Shown: one piece after another, positions 16,535-25,345 of the stretch
Layout of the letters: every line of letters begins with the position of its first letter
Numbering within the stretch: the first letter of the stretch is position 1
From: Nostocales cyanobacterium Centralia_MAG_434
GTDB lineage: Bacteria; Cyanobacteriota; Cyanobacteriia; Cyanobacteriales; Nostocaceae
NCBI GenBank assembly: GCA_021324415.1
Contig: JAJPJF010000537.1
Coordinates: 1-33,483 of the forward strand
Direction: 5' to 3'
Length of the DNA: 33,483 bases
The notes under the pieces: generated by a model
What the model was told of the DNA's origin: nothing
Seen by the model: only the letters and a program-made list of their open reading frames with translations
The model's database searches: none
Program-made: the position numbers and the translations under genes

Positions 16535-17065
16535 TCAAAACTTTAGATAATACATCAACTGCGCGATCATAGTAGCAGGTAAATTTAGCCGCCGCTGAAA
16601 ATCGGCCAAGTTACGGTAAGGTCCATCTGACAAGCGATTTTCTACTACGACTTGTGCAAGAGATAAGTCAATAAACGGTACTTGAGCTAAACTCTCAACA
16701 GTTGCCGTATTGGGATTCACTTTAGCCTTGAAATGATCTAGAGTATCGTCATCGTAATAACTAAAACTCAGGATGGATTTAAGTGGTTCTAGCCTGTGGA
16801 CTGATATGTTTAAGGCAGCCGCAACATCTTCTATGCAATAAAATCTCACTCCTGAATGCTGTAACTCGACAAGTGAGCGTGCTTGGTGAATTGATAACCC
16901 TGGTAGGCGTAGCCAATCATCTACCGTAGCTTGATTAGCATCAATGCGGATACCCAGTTCCACTGCGATCGCAATTTCCTCTCCAGACTGTAGTCGGTAG
17001 TAGGGGTCATTGAGGAGTTTGGAACGAAGTTTTTGTAACTTGGGATTCAAAGGTAGCCAATTCAT
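16535..17065 (-). CDS. ComEA-like helix-hairpin-helix protein
   Basis: 176 aa from ATG 17065. Two helix-hairpin-helix units are visible: IRIDANQATVDDWLRLPGL with SIHQARSLVELQ in the first half, and VNPNTATVESLAQVPFI with LAQVVVENR and GPYRNLADF near the C-terminus. HhH motifs bind DNA backbone without sequence preference. No membrane helix is seen, unlike true ComEA, so a cytoplasmic DNA- or protein-binding role is more likely. The upstream gene ends at TGA 17082-17080, and an in-frame TTG (17083-17081) overlaps that stop. The gene may therefore start there by coupling, adding 6 residues. It is almost surely co-transcribed with the TM2 gene. Confidence 0.8.
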   Translation of the reverse strand: MNWLPLNPKLQKLRSKLLNDPYYRLQSGEEIAIAVELGIRIDANQATVDDWLRLPGLSIHQARSLVELQHSGVRFYCIEDVAAALNISVHRLEPLKSILSFSYYDDDTLDHFKAKVNPNTATVESLAQVPFIDLSLAQVVVENRLSDGPYRNLADFQRRLNLPATMIAQLMYYLKF

Positions 17066-17079
17066 AATTGTTGCGTGGT

Positions 17080-17457
17080 TCAAGAAATTTGGTCTAGCAA
17101 CTGGCGGCGCTTTTGCTCAAACTCATATTCAGAAATCAGTCCATCTTGACGAAGACTATCTAACTCACGCATAGCGTCGGCTATTGACCCAACTTGTTTG
17201 CTAGCATCCTGTATATTGCTTATAGATGTTTTACCCGGATTAAAATTACGCTCAAAAGTCTCTTCATCTTGGGCTAAGTACCAGACTCCCTCAATAGCAC
17301 TAGCTACCTTAGGAATCGGGGTCCAAGAAAGTAAAACATATAATAGACCCCATAGTGGCTGTCCCAAATAAAACTTATGTAATCCTGATATAGTCAGGGT
17401 GCCAGCAAAAGCTAAAATTGCTGCAACGCTTCGGCTCTTTCTCTGATTAAACAACAT
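17080..17457 (-). CDS. TM2-SHOCT membrane protein
   Basis: 125 aa. The N-terminal TM2 domain (about 9-62) has two hydrophobic helices with the typical ISGLHKFYLGQPLWGLLYVLL centre. A charged linker follows. The C-terminal SHOCT-like module (about 93-124) is AMRELDSLRQDGLISEYEFEQKRRQLLD, a short oligomerisation motif. TM2 plus SHOCT is a frequent bacterial combination of unknown function. The stop overlaps the possible TTG start of the HhH gene. ATG 17457; 356 bp without a gene lie upstream. Confidence 0.85.
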   Translation of the reverse strand: MLFNQRKSRSVAAILAFAGTLTISGLHKFYLGQPLWGLLYVLLSWTPIPKVASAIEGVWYLAQDEETFERNFNPGKTSISNIQDASKQVGSIADAMRELDSLRQDGLISEYEFEQKRRQLLDQIS

Positions 17458-17813
17458 ATTTCCAATAAATTTACCAGTGCCACAGTTTCTGTGATTAGAC
17501 AGTTATAGTACCAAGGTAGCTTGAGCAATTCAGTATTGCTGCTATCTTACACAAAACTGCTCAAAAGAACCTAACCACATCTACTGGACAACTAGTACGA
17601 TGACCTCCTCATAGCTGCATGACAGTAAAAAGCTAAGCTACCCCAAAGTGTAAACCTTGTCAAACCTCTTGTAGAAGACCTAAATTTGTCATATTGAGTG
17701 CCGAAGGCAAATAGTAGGAGTGATGATATTCTTCACTACACTGCGTTTAATACGCTAGGGAAAGTATACATTTACAGAATGCCATTGAAAGTTTTTTGAC
17801 TTTTGCAATAAGT
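17458..17813. other. Non-coding stretch upstream of the TM2 gene
   Basis: No gene or clear promoter seen. A small inverted repeat GACTT-7-nt-AAGTC (17798-17814) touches the stop codon of the ribbon-helix-helix gene. It has no U-run on the minus side, so it is not a convincing terminator. Confidence 0.35.
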
Positions 17814-18293
17814 CTATTTCATGGAAAGATTTTCTGTTGAATAATTTGCAGGATAGTTATCGCTTTTGGAATCGAGCGAAACTTTCTCTAGTTCCGTAAT
17901 AAAGGTTGAGAGAGCTGTTTTAGCAACTTTGTAGCTAGGTGTCTGTTGATCCAAATCTAGTTGGCCAAGTACATAGTCTTGAAGTGTTTTAAAATCTAGA
18001 TCTGAAGTAACTTCTTCCTTTTGCTCCAAGCTTGCTAGCTTTTCTAATAAACTTTTTTGCTTTGCTAGGTTTTCCGCTAGACAACTTTCCACAAGACCTA
18101 AACGAAGAGAGAAAAATGATATAACTTGTTGGAACTCATTTGGTGTAGAAATATCACTATACAAAGCTTTTTTCAAAGCTTGAATAATAAAGTCAGTTTG
18201 GGAAATATTATCGACTTTACACTTATGTTGTATCGCAGATAAAAGATTTTGATCAAGTCTAAAGTTGACTTGCATCCGCTTTTTAACTTCCAT
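17814..18293 (-). CDS. Ribbon-helix-helix (Arc/CopG-like) protein with coiled-coil region
   Basis: 159 aa. Residues 6-46 read as a ribbon-helix-helix DNA-binding fold: strand MQVNFRLD, helix QNLLSAIQHKCKVDN, turn ISQTD, helix FIIQALKKAL. The middle (about 65-95) is a Leu/Glu/Lys-rich helix (LAENLAKQKSLLEKLASLEQKEE) suited to a coiled coil. The rest is acidic with no known motif. No toxin or plasmid partner gene flanks it, so it is more likely a small regulator or nucleoid-associated protein than an antitoxin. The start is firm: AAGGAAAG (18304-18297) sits 3 nt before ATG 18293. Confidence 0.7.
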   Translation of the reverse strand: MEVKKRMQVNFRLDQNLLSAIQHKCKVDNISQTDFIIQALKKALYSDISTPNEFQQVISFFSLRLGLVESCLAENLAKQKSLLEKLASLEQKEEVTSDLDFKTLQDYVLGQLDLDQQTPSYKVAKTALSTFITELEKVSLDSKSDNYPANYSTENLSMK

Positions 18294-18674
18294 CGACTTT
18301 CCTTCTTAGTCTAGCTTTTGTCTATTGATTGTTATAGAATGAAAAGTTGAGGAACTTGTGAGGAATACTACAAAATTTGCAACTTTAAACACACTCTTCA
18401 ATTAAGCTCGAACATTCGCGTGTGATTACTTGAAGTACCAACTAAGAATCACAAAACAACTAAACTTCAAGCTAGAATACTGTATTGTTTGATACAAAAT
18501 ATAAAAAGAGCCTAACAACTATCTTAGGTTAGACTCTGCTAAACTATTGTTTTACTGTGGGGTTTTTTATGACACTTTTTCCACACAGGAATATCGTCTA
18601 ATTTTTTGCCCAGAATGCTTTCATAGTCTGATTTTCTATAGTCAAAGATAGGTAGACGTAACGTTCTATCCACC
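18294..18674. other. Non-coding stretch containing a terminator
   Basis: Contains the terminator at 18501-18537 and the leader of the ribbon-helix-helix gene, with TATAAC (minus strand, around 18335) as a possible -10. Nothing else is recognised. Confidence 0.4.
18501..18537 (-). terminator. Rho-independent terminator downstream of the 66-aa gene
   Basis: On the minus strand AGAGTCTAAC pairs with GTTAGGCTCT (one mismatch, 11-nt loop) and is followed directly by TTTTTAT. It is about 140 nt beyond the stop of the 18675-18875 gene, implying a long 3' untranslated region. Confidence 0.7.
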
Positions 18675-18875
18675 TTATCTCAGTAGCCTTGTTACCCTAA
18701 CGTCGTATTCAGTTCCTTTTGGATGGTCACCTCTAGCTTGAATTCGTGCCATGCCATCAGCTTTTTGTCTTGATTCTGCATCAATTTCGTATCGTGTTGT
18801 TTCGCTTTGAAAGGTATTGTTTGCTCCGTCAATAAATTCTTTGATATCAACTAATACCTCGTAGGTGTGAACCAT
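18675..18875 (-). CDS. Unrecognised small soluble protein, 66 aa
   Basis: No family recognised. The protein is polar with alternating hydrophobics: YEVLVDIKEFI near the start, TRYEIDAESRQKADGMARIQARGDHP in the middle, TEYDVRVTRLLR at the end. This suggests a small beta-alpha-beta fold. It is judged a real gene because AGAGGTG (18887-18881) lies 5 nt before ATG 18875 and a good terminator lies downstream. It stands alone between two gene-free stretches. Confidence 0.7.
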   Translation of the reverse strand: MVHTYEVLVDIKEFIDGANNTFQSETTRYEIDAESRQKADGMARIQARGDHPKGTEYDVRVTRLLR

Positions 18876-19299
18876 TTTGGCACCTCTTTACGCAATAAAT
18901 CCAGTATATGAATGTCAAGAGATATCAAGCCTTAGACCAATACAATTCTTTAACCTTTTTAAGAAAGGTTACCAATAGTTGACAACTGCTTAAAATTAAA
19001 GATGGCTGATGTGTCACCGTGAGAGCGGGAAAGCTATCATTCTCGTAACCTGTTTACACACCAACTCTCAATGAGTGGGGATAAACTTTACGAGTTTTGA
19101 CTTCTACCAGCTTTTAACTCGACTATAAGCGACAGAAATTCTCTAGCTATATTTTGCGATTTGTCAAGTGTTGAAATTTCTGTAAAAAACCTGACGACAG
19201 ACCGAAGCTTACGCTTCAAATGAATTCCGTAGACTAAGATATGTATAGAAGCAAAAGTTTAAGAGCGACTGAGTGGCAACTCAGTTATAGAGACGCAAA
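18876..19299. other. Non-coding stretch with several small hairpins
   Basis: No gene seen. Inverted repeats: AACCTTT-5-nt-AAAGGTT at 18952-18970, GAAGC-tta(c)-GCTTC near 19204-19217, and the perfect hairpin at 19268-19285. A TTGACA lies at 18977-18982 without a matching -10 at 17 bp. The long-range pair CTCGTAA/TTACGAG brackets roughly 19042-19100 and could belong to a structured RNA, but I do not recognise one. Confidence 0.35.
19268..19285 (+). promoter_or_regulatory. Leader hairpin ACTGAGT-GGCA-ACTCAGT before the DUF1825 gene
   Basis: A perfect 7-bp stem with a 4-nt loop ends 14 nt before ATG 19300. It would sit in the mRNA leader immediately upstream of the ribosome binding region and could affect translation or 5' stability. 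Confidence 0.45.
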
Positions 19300-19626
19300 A
19301 TGGGATTCTTCGACTCTGAGATCGTTCAGCAAGAAGCAAAGCAGTTGTTTGAGGATTATCAAGCGCTGATCAAGCTCGGCAATAATTACGGTAAATTTGA
19401 CCTAGAGGGCAAAAAGCTGTTTATTGAGCAAATGGAGATCATGATGGACCGATATCGCATCTTTATGAAGCGATTTGAGCTATCTGATGATTTTATGGCT
19501 CAAATGACTATGGAGCAGCTTAAAACTCAACTCAATCAGTTTGGTGTTACCCCTCAACAAATGTTTGAGCAAATGCACCTAACTCTACAACGGATGAAGG
19601 CCGAGTTAGGACAACAAACTCCCTAA
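19300..19626 (+). CDS. DUF1825 family protein
   Basis: 108 aa, full length for this small cyanobacteria-restricted family. The opening MGFFDSEIVQQEAKQLFEDY, the central KKLFIEQMEIMMDRYRIFMK and ELSDDFMAQMT are its characteristic stretches. It is predicted almost entirely alpha-helical, rich in Met, Gln and Glu, and soluble. No biochemical function is established as far as I know. It is monocistronic, with a leader hairpin, and converges on the PBP1A gene 53 bp away. Confidence 0.92.
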   Translation: MGFFDSEIVQQEAKQLFEDYQALIKLGNNYGKFDLEGKKLFIEQMEIMMDRYRIFMKRFELSDDFMAQMTMEQLKTQLNQFGVTPQQMFEQMHLTLQRMKAELGQQTP

Positions 19627-19679
19627 CAAGTTAAGAGTTAGGAGTTAATTTGGGACTCAAGGCTCATAACTTTACAACT

Positions 19680-21602
19680 TTAATTTGCTTTAGGGCGAGG
19701 GAACTGTGAAGGTGACTTGAAGTTTTCTACTGGGACATTTTTTAGCGCCTTCATCATAAAATCACGCCAAACAGGGGCGACTAGAACGCCTCCAGTTGCA
19801 TTATGAGCTAGGGTTCTATTGTCATCTCTACCTACCCATACAGCGGTGGTTAACTGTGGTACAGTACCAACAAACCAAATATCTTTTTCAGAGGAAGTTG
19901 TTCCAGTCTTGCCTGCTGCAGGGCGATCTAGGGCAGCATGTTTTCCAGTACCTTCATTGATAACTGAACGCATCACATCAATAACTGCAGCTGATGCCCA
20001 AGGATCGAGAACTTGTTGCGGTTTAGGCGTATTATCAAGCAAAACATTGCCGCTACTATCAGTGACACGAGCAATTATTGTAGATGGCGATTGCCAGCCG
20101 TAATTGGCAAACGTAGCATAGGCACTAGCCATCTCCATTGGGGTGACACCGATCGCACCCAATGGCAAAGAGCTAACTGGTTCCATAGGACTGGTAATTC
20201 CTAAGATGCGGCAGGTCTCAACGACTTTATTCATTCCTACAGCCTTCCCAACTTTGATCACGGGGATATTGCGAGACTGTGCTACAGCGTAGCGAATTGA
20301 CATCGGTCCGCCGAAGGTATTGTCATAATTCTTCGGATAGTACCAACCGTCACCATCTCGATAACCCACTGGAGTATCGTAGATAGTTGAGTCTGGTGTA
20401 AACTTCCCACTAGCAAAGGCCGTGTAATAGACAAAAGGCTTAAAAGATGAGCCTGGTTGTCGTAGGGCTTGGGTAGCTCTGTTAAATTCGCTAGTTTTAT
20501 AATCTACGCCACCTACCAATGCTTTGACAAAATGTGTACGTGGATCAATCGCTACCAGGGCCATTTGATTTTTGCTTAATCCTTCCCCAAGTAGTATGTC
20601 ATGCCAGTGTTTGATTGTTTCTTCTGCCATTTCCTGAAAGTCGGCATCGATTGTAGTCTGTACACGCATCCCACCTTTTAAAAGCGCTTCCCGACCAAAT
20701 TTTCTTGCCAACTCTTGTGCCACAGCATTTGTCACATAAGGCAAGGCACTACCTTGAAATGACCTGATTTTACCAAGCTTGATTTCTTGTTTAAGGGCAT
20801 TATCGTACTCTTGCTGTGTGATCCAGCCCAGTTCTAACATCCGACCTAGAACTATTCTTTGCTGCTCTTTTGCCTTAGTCATGTTGACAAATGGGCTGTA
20901 TTGTTCTGGTGCTTGAATTAACCCTGCCATCATTGCTGACTCAGCCAAGGTTAAATTTTCAGCAGATTTCTTGAAATAACTGCGAGCTGCTGTTTGCACA
21001 CCATAGTTGTTATGACCCCAATAAACTTGATTGAGGTACATTTCCAGGATTTGGTCCTTGCTAAGAATTTGCTCTAAACGGATAGCGAGTACTGCCTCGG
21101 CAATTTTGCGGGTAAATTCACGCCTTTGAGACAAAAACAGGTTTTTAACCAACTGCATGGTGATAGTTGAACCACCTTCTCTGACTCCACCAGCTGTTGC
21201 GTTGGTCAACAAAGCACGTCCAACGCCTTTGGGGTTAATACCATGGTGATAGTAAAAGTCACTGTCTTCGCTTGCCAGTACTGCTCGTTTTAGTTGTGGA
21301 GAAATCCTATCTAGGGGTACAACTTCCCGATTAGCTTCTCCGTGAACACTTGCTAATAATTTGCCTTTAATGTCATAGATGTAAGTCGTTTCTGAGGGAA
21401 AGAAGTTACGTAGCTGTCTTACATCTGGCAAATTACGGAAACTAACGGCTAAGCCAACCAGTCCTCCGGCTACAACAGAGCTTGCCAACATTGTAATAGA
21501 TAATAGAGTACCGCCAGCTACCTGACCGACTCCTTTGAAAAACTCAAAACCTGATGAGGCCTGGCGTGGTGGTTGCTTATCTTCAAAAGTCCTAGACGAC
21601 AC
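19680..21602 (-). CDS. Class A penicillin-binding protein (PBP1A type)
   Basis: Bifunctional peptidoglycan synthase of 640 aa. A short cytoplasmic N-terminus and a transmembrane helix (about 30-54) precede the glycosyltransferase family 51 domain (about 70-245). That domain shows catalytic E112 in [40 protein letters not shown] and [12 protein letters not shown]. The transpeptidase domain (about 315-615) shows the acylated serine in SSFK (S385, K388), SRN at 443-445 and KTGT at 565-568. All catalytic residues are intact. It makes glycan strands and crosslinks them at the outer face of the inner membrane. It is monocistronic; the divergent neighbour is tyrS. ATG 21602. Confidence 0.94.
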   Translation of the reverse strand: MSSRTFEDKQPPRQASSGFEFFKGVGQVAGGTLLSITMLASSVVAGGLVGLAVSFRNLPDVRQLRNFFPSETTYIYDIKGKLLASVHGEANREVVPLDRISPQLKRAVLASEDSDFYYHHGINPKGVGRALLTNATAGGVREGGSTITMQLVKNLFLSQRREFTRKIAEAVLAIRLEQILSKDQILEMYLNQVYWGHNNYGVQTAARSYFKKSAENLTLAESAMMAGLIQAPEQYSPFVNMTKAKEQQRIVLGRMLELGWITQQEYDNALKQEIKLGKIRSFQGSALPYVTNAVAQELARKFGREALLKGGMRVQTTIDADFQEMAEETIKHWHDILLGEGLSKNQMALVAIDPRTHFVKALVGGVDYKTSEFNRATQALRQPGSSFKPFVYYTAFASGKFTPDSTIYDTPVGYRDGDGWYYPKNYDNTFGGPMSIRYAVAQSRNIPVIKVGKAVGMNKVVETCRILGITSPMEPVSSLPLGAIGVTPMEMASAYATFANYGWQSPSTIIARVTDSSGNVLLDNTPKPQQVLDPWASAAVIDVMRSVINEGTGKHAALDRPAAGKTGTTSSEKDIWFVGTVPQLTTAVWVGRDDNRTLAHNATGGVLVAPVWRDFMMKALKNVPVENFKSPSQFPRPKAN

Positions 21603-21781
21603 GGCTATCTCACTTCCTCACTGGTAAATATCAGTTTAATTTTTTTAGCGAAGCAAGGCGGTTAATTTTTTGTAATTATATTAGTCTGGCAGATGAAATA
21701 TCAGACAAGTTGCCAGTGACTAGAATCAATCCTACTTTTACAGTTACATTACAAAGCATAGTGAATAGTCAATCTCATAGT

Positions 21782-22951
21782 ATGACGCAAAATTTATCTT
21801 GGCTGCGTCGTGGTACAGCTGAAATTTTCCCCCAACCAACAGATTCTGACAGTGACATACAAAGTCTAGAAAAGCTATTGGTGAATACAGACCGACCTTT
21901 AAGAGTCAAATTGGGAATTGACCCAACAGGTGCGGATATTCATCTTGGTCATAGCATACCAGTAAGGAAACTGCGAGCTTTTCAAGATGCAGGTCATACA
22001 GCAGTGCTGATTATTGGTGATTTTACAGCCCGCATTGGAGATCCGACAGGCAAATCTGAAATGCGTCGTCAGCTTTCAGAAACAGAAGTTTTGCAAAACG
22101 CCCAGACTTATCTTGATCAAGTACGACCTATATTGGATTTTGACACACCCGGAAGGTTAGAGGTACGCTTTAACTCGGAATGGTTGTCAAAACTAGACTT
22201 GGGAAAAATTTTGGAGCTACTCTCCACTATGACAGTGGGACAAATGCTGGCTAAGGAGGGGTTTGCTGAACGCTATAGAAAAGAAAATCCTATTTTTCTT
22301 CATGAATTCCTTTATCCACTGATGCAGGGGTATGATTCTGTTGCTATCGATGCTGATGTGGAGTTAGGCGGCACAGATCAAAAATTTAATATTGCTGTGG
22401 GACGAGATTTGCAGCGCCATTTTGGGCAAAAACCCCAGTTTGGATTACTATTGCCAATTTTAATTGGCATTGATGGCGAGCAAAAAATGTCGAAATCTTT
22501 AAATAATTATGTAGGTCTGTCAGAACATCCATTTAAAAAGTATCAAAAATTGCAACAAGTTCCTGATCATCTTTTGGAACAGTATTTTACTCTGCTTACA
22601 GATTTGTCTTTAGAGCAACTCCCTACAAATCCACGCGATCGCCAAAAACTGCTGGCACAAGAAATTGTCAGACAGTATCATGGCGAAAAAGCCCTCGAAG
22701 AAATTTCTGAGGGTGAAATGCCACAATTTTCCCTCTCAGGAGTCACTTTTCCCTCTAAACTAACCCATATCCTCAGCGCTACTGGTCTATGTAAAAGTAA
22801 CGCTGAAGGAAGACGGAAAATTCAAGAAAATGGGGTACGTTTGGATGGCGATCGCGTGACTGATATCGATACGACTTTCCAAAATTCCAACGAATTGCAT
22901 GGGAGAGTTTTACAAGTGGGAAAAAATAAGTTTGTTCGACTTGTGCACTAA
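21782..22951 (+). CDS. tyrS: Tyrosyl-tRNA synthetase
   Basis: Charges tRNA-Tyr. 389 aa from ATG 21782. Class I signatures are HLGH at 54-57 (HIGH) and KMSKS at 235-239. [10 protein letters not shown] marks the tyrosine-binding region. A C-terminal S4-type RNA-binding domain covers about 328-385 ([21 protein letters not shown] in parts). The length and the intact KMSKS place it with the TyrZ-like bacterial group. A TTG 24 codons upstream is in frame, but the added residues are not typical of the family. A poly-G run and heptamer repeats follow the stop. Confidence 0.95.
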   Translation: MTQNLSWLRRGTAEIFPQPTDSDSDIQSLEKLLVNTDRPLRVKLGIDPTGADIHLGHSIPVRKLRAFQDAGHTAVLIIGDFTARIGDPTGKSEMRRQLSETEVLQNAQTYLDQVRPILDFDTPGRLEVRFNSEWLSKLDLGKILELLSTMTVGQMLAKEGFAERYRKENPIFLHEFLYPLMQGYDSVAIDADVELGGTDQKFNIAVGRDLQRHFGQKPQFGLLLPILIGIDGEQKMSKSLNNYVGLSEHPFKKYQKLQQVPDHLLEQYFTLLTDLSLEQLPTNPRDRQKLLAQEIVRQYHGEKALEEISEGEMPQFSLSGVTFPSKLTHILSATGLCKSNAEGRRKIQENGVRLDGDRVTDIDTTFQNSNELHGRVLQVGKNKFVRLVH

Positions 22952-22953
22952 CA

Positions 22954-22984
22954 GGGGGGGTTAGGAGTTAGGAGTTAGGAGTTA
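22954..22984. repeat. Poly-G run plus GTTAGGA heptamer tandem repeat
   Basis: Seven G (22954-22960) run into three full GTTAGGA units and a partial (22960-22984). Degenerate CCTCCTTGTCC repeats follow to 23044. This is typical dispersed heptamer repeat sequence of heterocystous cyanobacteria. Confidence 0.8.
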
Positions 22985-23074
22985 TACCAATTCAAAATTA
23001 TCCTCTGCTCCTTCCCCTGTCCTCCTTGTCCTACCTGTCCTCCTATGCCCCGTTACCATACCCTAAATTACGAA

Positions 23075-23794
23075 ATGGATACCTTAGAACGAATTATTGT
23101 TCCTTTAGATGTGCCAACGCTAGAAGAAGCGATCGCACTGGTTAAAAAGCTAGAGCAAGTCAGATTCTGGAAAGTTGGGTTAGAGCTGTTTGTGAGTACA
23201 GGACCTCAAATCATCGATCTGCTGAAATCTCGTTCAAAACGGATTTTCCTGGATTTGAAGTTTAACGATATTCCTAACACTGTTGCTGGTGCTTGCCAAG
23301 CTGCTGCTCGTTATGGTGTTGATTTACTAACAATTCATGCTACGTCTGGTAGAGATGCTTTAAAAGCAGCGGCTGAGGCAGTACAGGCAGGTGCCACTCA
23401 AGCAGGTGTACAACCACCGAAGTTAATTGCGGTGTCGCTGTTAACAAGTATTTCTTCTCGGCAACTAGCCTTTGATTTAAAAATTCCTCTAGAATTGCCA
23501 GAGTATATCTTGGAAATGGCATTAATGGCTCAAGAGACGGGACTAGATGGGGCTGTTTGTTCGCCCCAAGAGGTAGCAAAATTACGTACTTGTTGTGAAG
23601 ATAACTTTTTGCTTGTTTGTCCTGGGATACGTCCAACTTGGTCTGTTTTGGGCGATCAGAAAAGAGTATTCACACCAGCTCAGGCATTTCAAGCAGGAGC
23701 TGATTATCTGGTTATCGGACGTCCAATCACCGATGCAGCTAATCCAGAGTTAGCTTGGAAGAAAATTTGCGAGGAGATAGTCACAATTGCATGA
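23075..23794 (+). CDS. pyrF: Orotidine 5'-phosphate decarboxylase
   Basis: Last step of UMP synthesis. 239 aa from ATG 23075. IIVPLDVPT opens the TIM barrel. The catalytic Lys-Asp cluster is in [13 protein letters not shown], and VCPGIRP plus YLVIGRPIT form the phosphate-binding end. An in-frame ATG at 23045 lies inside the C/T-rich repeat and adds 10 unlikely residues, so 23075 is preferred. The stop overlaps the ATG of the next gene (ATGA), pointing to translational coupling. Confidence 0.94.
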   Translation: MDTLERIIVPLDVPTLEEAIALVKKLEQVRFWKVGLELFVSTGPQIIDLLKSRSKRIFLDLKFNDIPNTVAGACQAAARYGVDLLTIHATSGRDALKAAAEAVQAGATQAGVQPPKLIAVSLLTSISSRQLAFDLKIPLELPEYILEMALMAQETGLDGAVCSPQEVAKLRTCCEDNFLLVCPGIRPTWSVLGDQKRVFTPAQAFQAGADYLVIGRPITDAANPELAWKKICEEIVTIA

Positions 23795-24408
23795 AGTCAA
23801 AAGTCAAAAGGAGGAATTATGGCTTGTGGCTTCTTCGCTGTAGTTTCTTGTTGCTACTGTTGTTTCCTGTTTTAGATTGGAAAAGCGTTCAGGGCGCTAT
23901 TTCTCCAGATCACGTAAATAGGAGAGCTACAAACAGAGAAAAGTTTTTTTGCGCAGATAAAGATGTAGAAACATTAACAACTCATCTTTTGCAGGATTTA
24001 CCTAGCTATGCGAATCGTGCCATTCAGCGTGCTCGTCCTCCTCTGTTAAGCAAGATGCCTGACTTTTACAGCTACGTCATTATTGCTGGAAAACCTGAAT
24101 TTACTCCACTACCTCTCACTACATACCAATCCAGCTTAAATGCTAAACAAAACGCTTCAGAAGGGGTCAAACAAGTATTTTTTAGTACTTTAGAAAGAAT
24201 GTATACAAGCGGGAAAGCAGTATACTTAGAGGAATTCCACTGGCTATTTTTAACAAAAACCAGGAGTGGGTGGCGTATGGTAATGATGTTTTCCCAAACT
24301 GGCGACTATCCAGCCACTAAGGCACCAACACCACCGCAGGATACTAGTGATGGTGACATTGCCCAAGGAATTAATGCTTGGTTACGAGATTGTCAAGCAG
24401 GAAAGTAG
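23791..24408 (+). CDS. Exported protein of unknown function, coupled to pyrF
   Basis: 205 aa from ATG 23791, which overlaps the pyrF stop by ATGA. A basic start (KSKVKRR) and a strongly hydrophobic stretch (about 12-27) form a signal peptide or anchor. The mature part begins with [31 protein letters not shown], has a compact centre ([47 protein letters not shown]), a Pro/Thr linker and ends near WLRDCQ. There is one Cys near each end of the mature chain, possibly a disulfide. No family recognised. The first codons lie in a GTCAAAA repeat, and AGGAGG (about 23807-23814) lies inside the frame, so a start at the downstream TTG is conceivable. Confidence 0.75.
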   Translation: MKSKVKRRNYGLWLLRCSFLLLLLFPVLDWKSVQGAISPDHVNRRATNREKFFCADKDVETLTTHLLQDLPSYANRAIQRARPPLLSKMPDFYSYVIIAGKPEFTPLPLTTYQSSLNAKQNASEGVKQVFFSTLERMYTSGKAVYLEEFHWLFLTKTRSGWRMVMMFSQTGDYPATKAPTPPQDTSDGDIAQGINAWLRDCQAGK

Positions 24409-24419
24409 ATGGTCAGGGG

Positions 24420-25103
24420 TTAAACTTTTGTATTGCGGATTTCATCGAACTTAGCACGCACTGCTTGTATGTCTTGCCACATTAGCCATTTGGGGCTACC
24501 TACTTCGCGGGAAGGGTTACGCAGCAAATAAGAGGGGTGGAAAATTGGCATACACAGACGCCCATCCCACTCCATCCACTCTCCACGAATTTTGGTAATA
24601 CCTCGCTTATCACCAGTTAAACCTTTAACAGCAGTTGCACCGGTCAACAGAATAATTTTTGGGTCAACTAGGCGAATTTGTTCTAACAGATAGGGTTTGC
24701 AAGCCGCAATTTCTTCAGTAGTTGGAACTCGGTTATCTGGTGGACGGCATTTGTTGATGTTACAGATGTAAACATCTTCCTGTGTATCTAAATTGACAGA
24801 TGCCAAAATTTTATCTAGCAACTGTCCGGCTTTTCCGACAAAGGGTAACCCAGTTTCATCTTCGTTTTGACCTGGAGCCTCACCTACAATCATGATTGGG
24901 GCTTTAAGGTTGCCACGTCCTACAACAGCATGAATCCGAGTATCTCCCAATCCACAACGGTGGCAATTATTACAATGCTGTGCCAGATCAGTGATGTTGG
25001 CATATGTTCCTGAAGGAATAGGAATTTTGGCGTCTGTAGGAATTAGCTCTTTCTGATCAAAATTAGATTCCTCAAAAAGGCTGAGTTGGTGTTCGTTACT
25101 CAT
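24420..25103 (-). CDS. Family 4 (Fe-S) uracil-DNA glycosylase
   Basis: Excises uracil from DNA to start base-excision repair. 227 aa, the usual size. Four cysteines fit the 4Fe-4S pattern: C47 and C50 (NCHRC), C119 (NKCRPP) and C135. Motif 1 is VGEAPGQNEDETGLPFVGKAG in part (73-92), and motif 2 is HPSYLLRN at 189-196. The first 35 residues are a family-variable tail. It is convergent with the pyrF-coupled unknown gene (11 bp apart). ATG 25103, with heptamer repeats just upstream. Confidence 0.93.
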   Translation of the reverse strand: MSNEHQLSLFEESNFDQKELIPTDAKIPIPSGTYANITDLAQHCNNCHRCGLGDTRIHAVVGRGNLKAPIMIVGEAPGQNEDETGLPFVGKAGQLLDKILASVNLDTQEDVYICNINKCRPPDNRVPTTEEIAACKPYLLEQIRLVDPKIILLTGATAVKGLTGDKRGITKIRGEWMEWDGRLCMPIFHPSYLLRNPSREVGSPKWLMWQDIQAVRAKFDEIRNTKV

Positions 25104-25128
25104 GAAAATTAAGATATTGGTGCATGCA

Positions 25129-25173
25129 AGTTATCAGTTATCAGTTATCAGTTATCAGTTATCAGTTATCAGT
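25129..25173. repeat. AGTTATC heptamer tandem repeat, 6.4 perfect copies
   Basis: Six perfect AGTTATC units and three further bases. This is a textbook short tandem repeat of heterocystous cyanobacteria, located 26 bp upstream of the uracil-DNA glycosylase start. Confidence 0.95.
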
Positions 25174-25311
25174 CTTAATCTAAGAGTTTTAGTTCTCATG
25201 GAAAAGCTTTGTGAAAACTGTTTACTGCTTACTGATTTATTGCAACAAGCGTGCTTGACTATAAATTTTGTGCTTCCTTTATCTTAGTACATATGAACAT
25301 CGTACTACTGA

Positions 25312-25344
25312 AGCAATCCTAGTGATTTTATTGCTGGGGTTGCT
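25312..25344 (-). terminator. Possible stem-loop just after the porin stop codon
   Basis: On the minus strand AGCAACCCC pairs with AGGATTGCT (9 bp including two G-T pairs, about 15-nt loop), starting 2 nt after the stop. No U-run follows, so it may act as a weak terminator or mRNA-end protector. Confidence 0.3.
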
Positions 25345-25345
25345 T

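Noticed and set aside
17814-18293. Antitoxin of a toxin-antitoxin pair
   Set aside because: The protein has a ribbon-helix-helix start but is long, and no toxin-like gene adjoins it.
23045-23074. Upstream ATG for pyrF
   Set aside because: It lies in a C/T-rich tandem repeat and adds residues not expected before the conserved first strand.
25129-25173. CRISPR-like array
   Set aside because: Contiguous 7-bp units without spacers; a simple tandem repeat.
25102-25287. 61-codon open frame across the AGTTATC repeats
   Set aside because: The translated product is just the heptamer repeat (SYQLSVI) and no gene signals are present.
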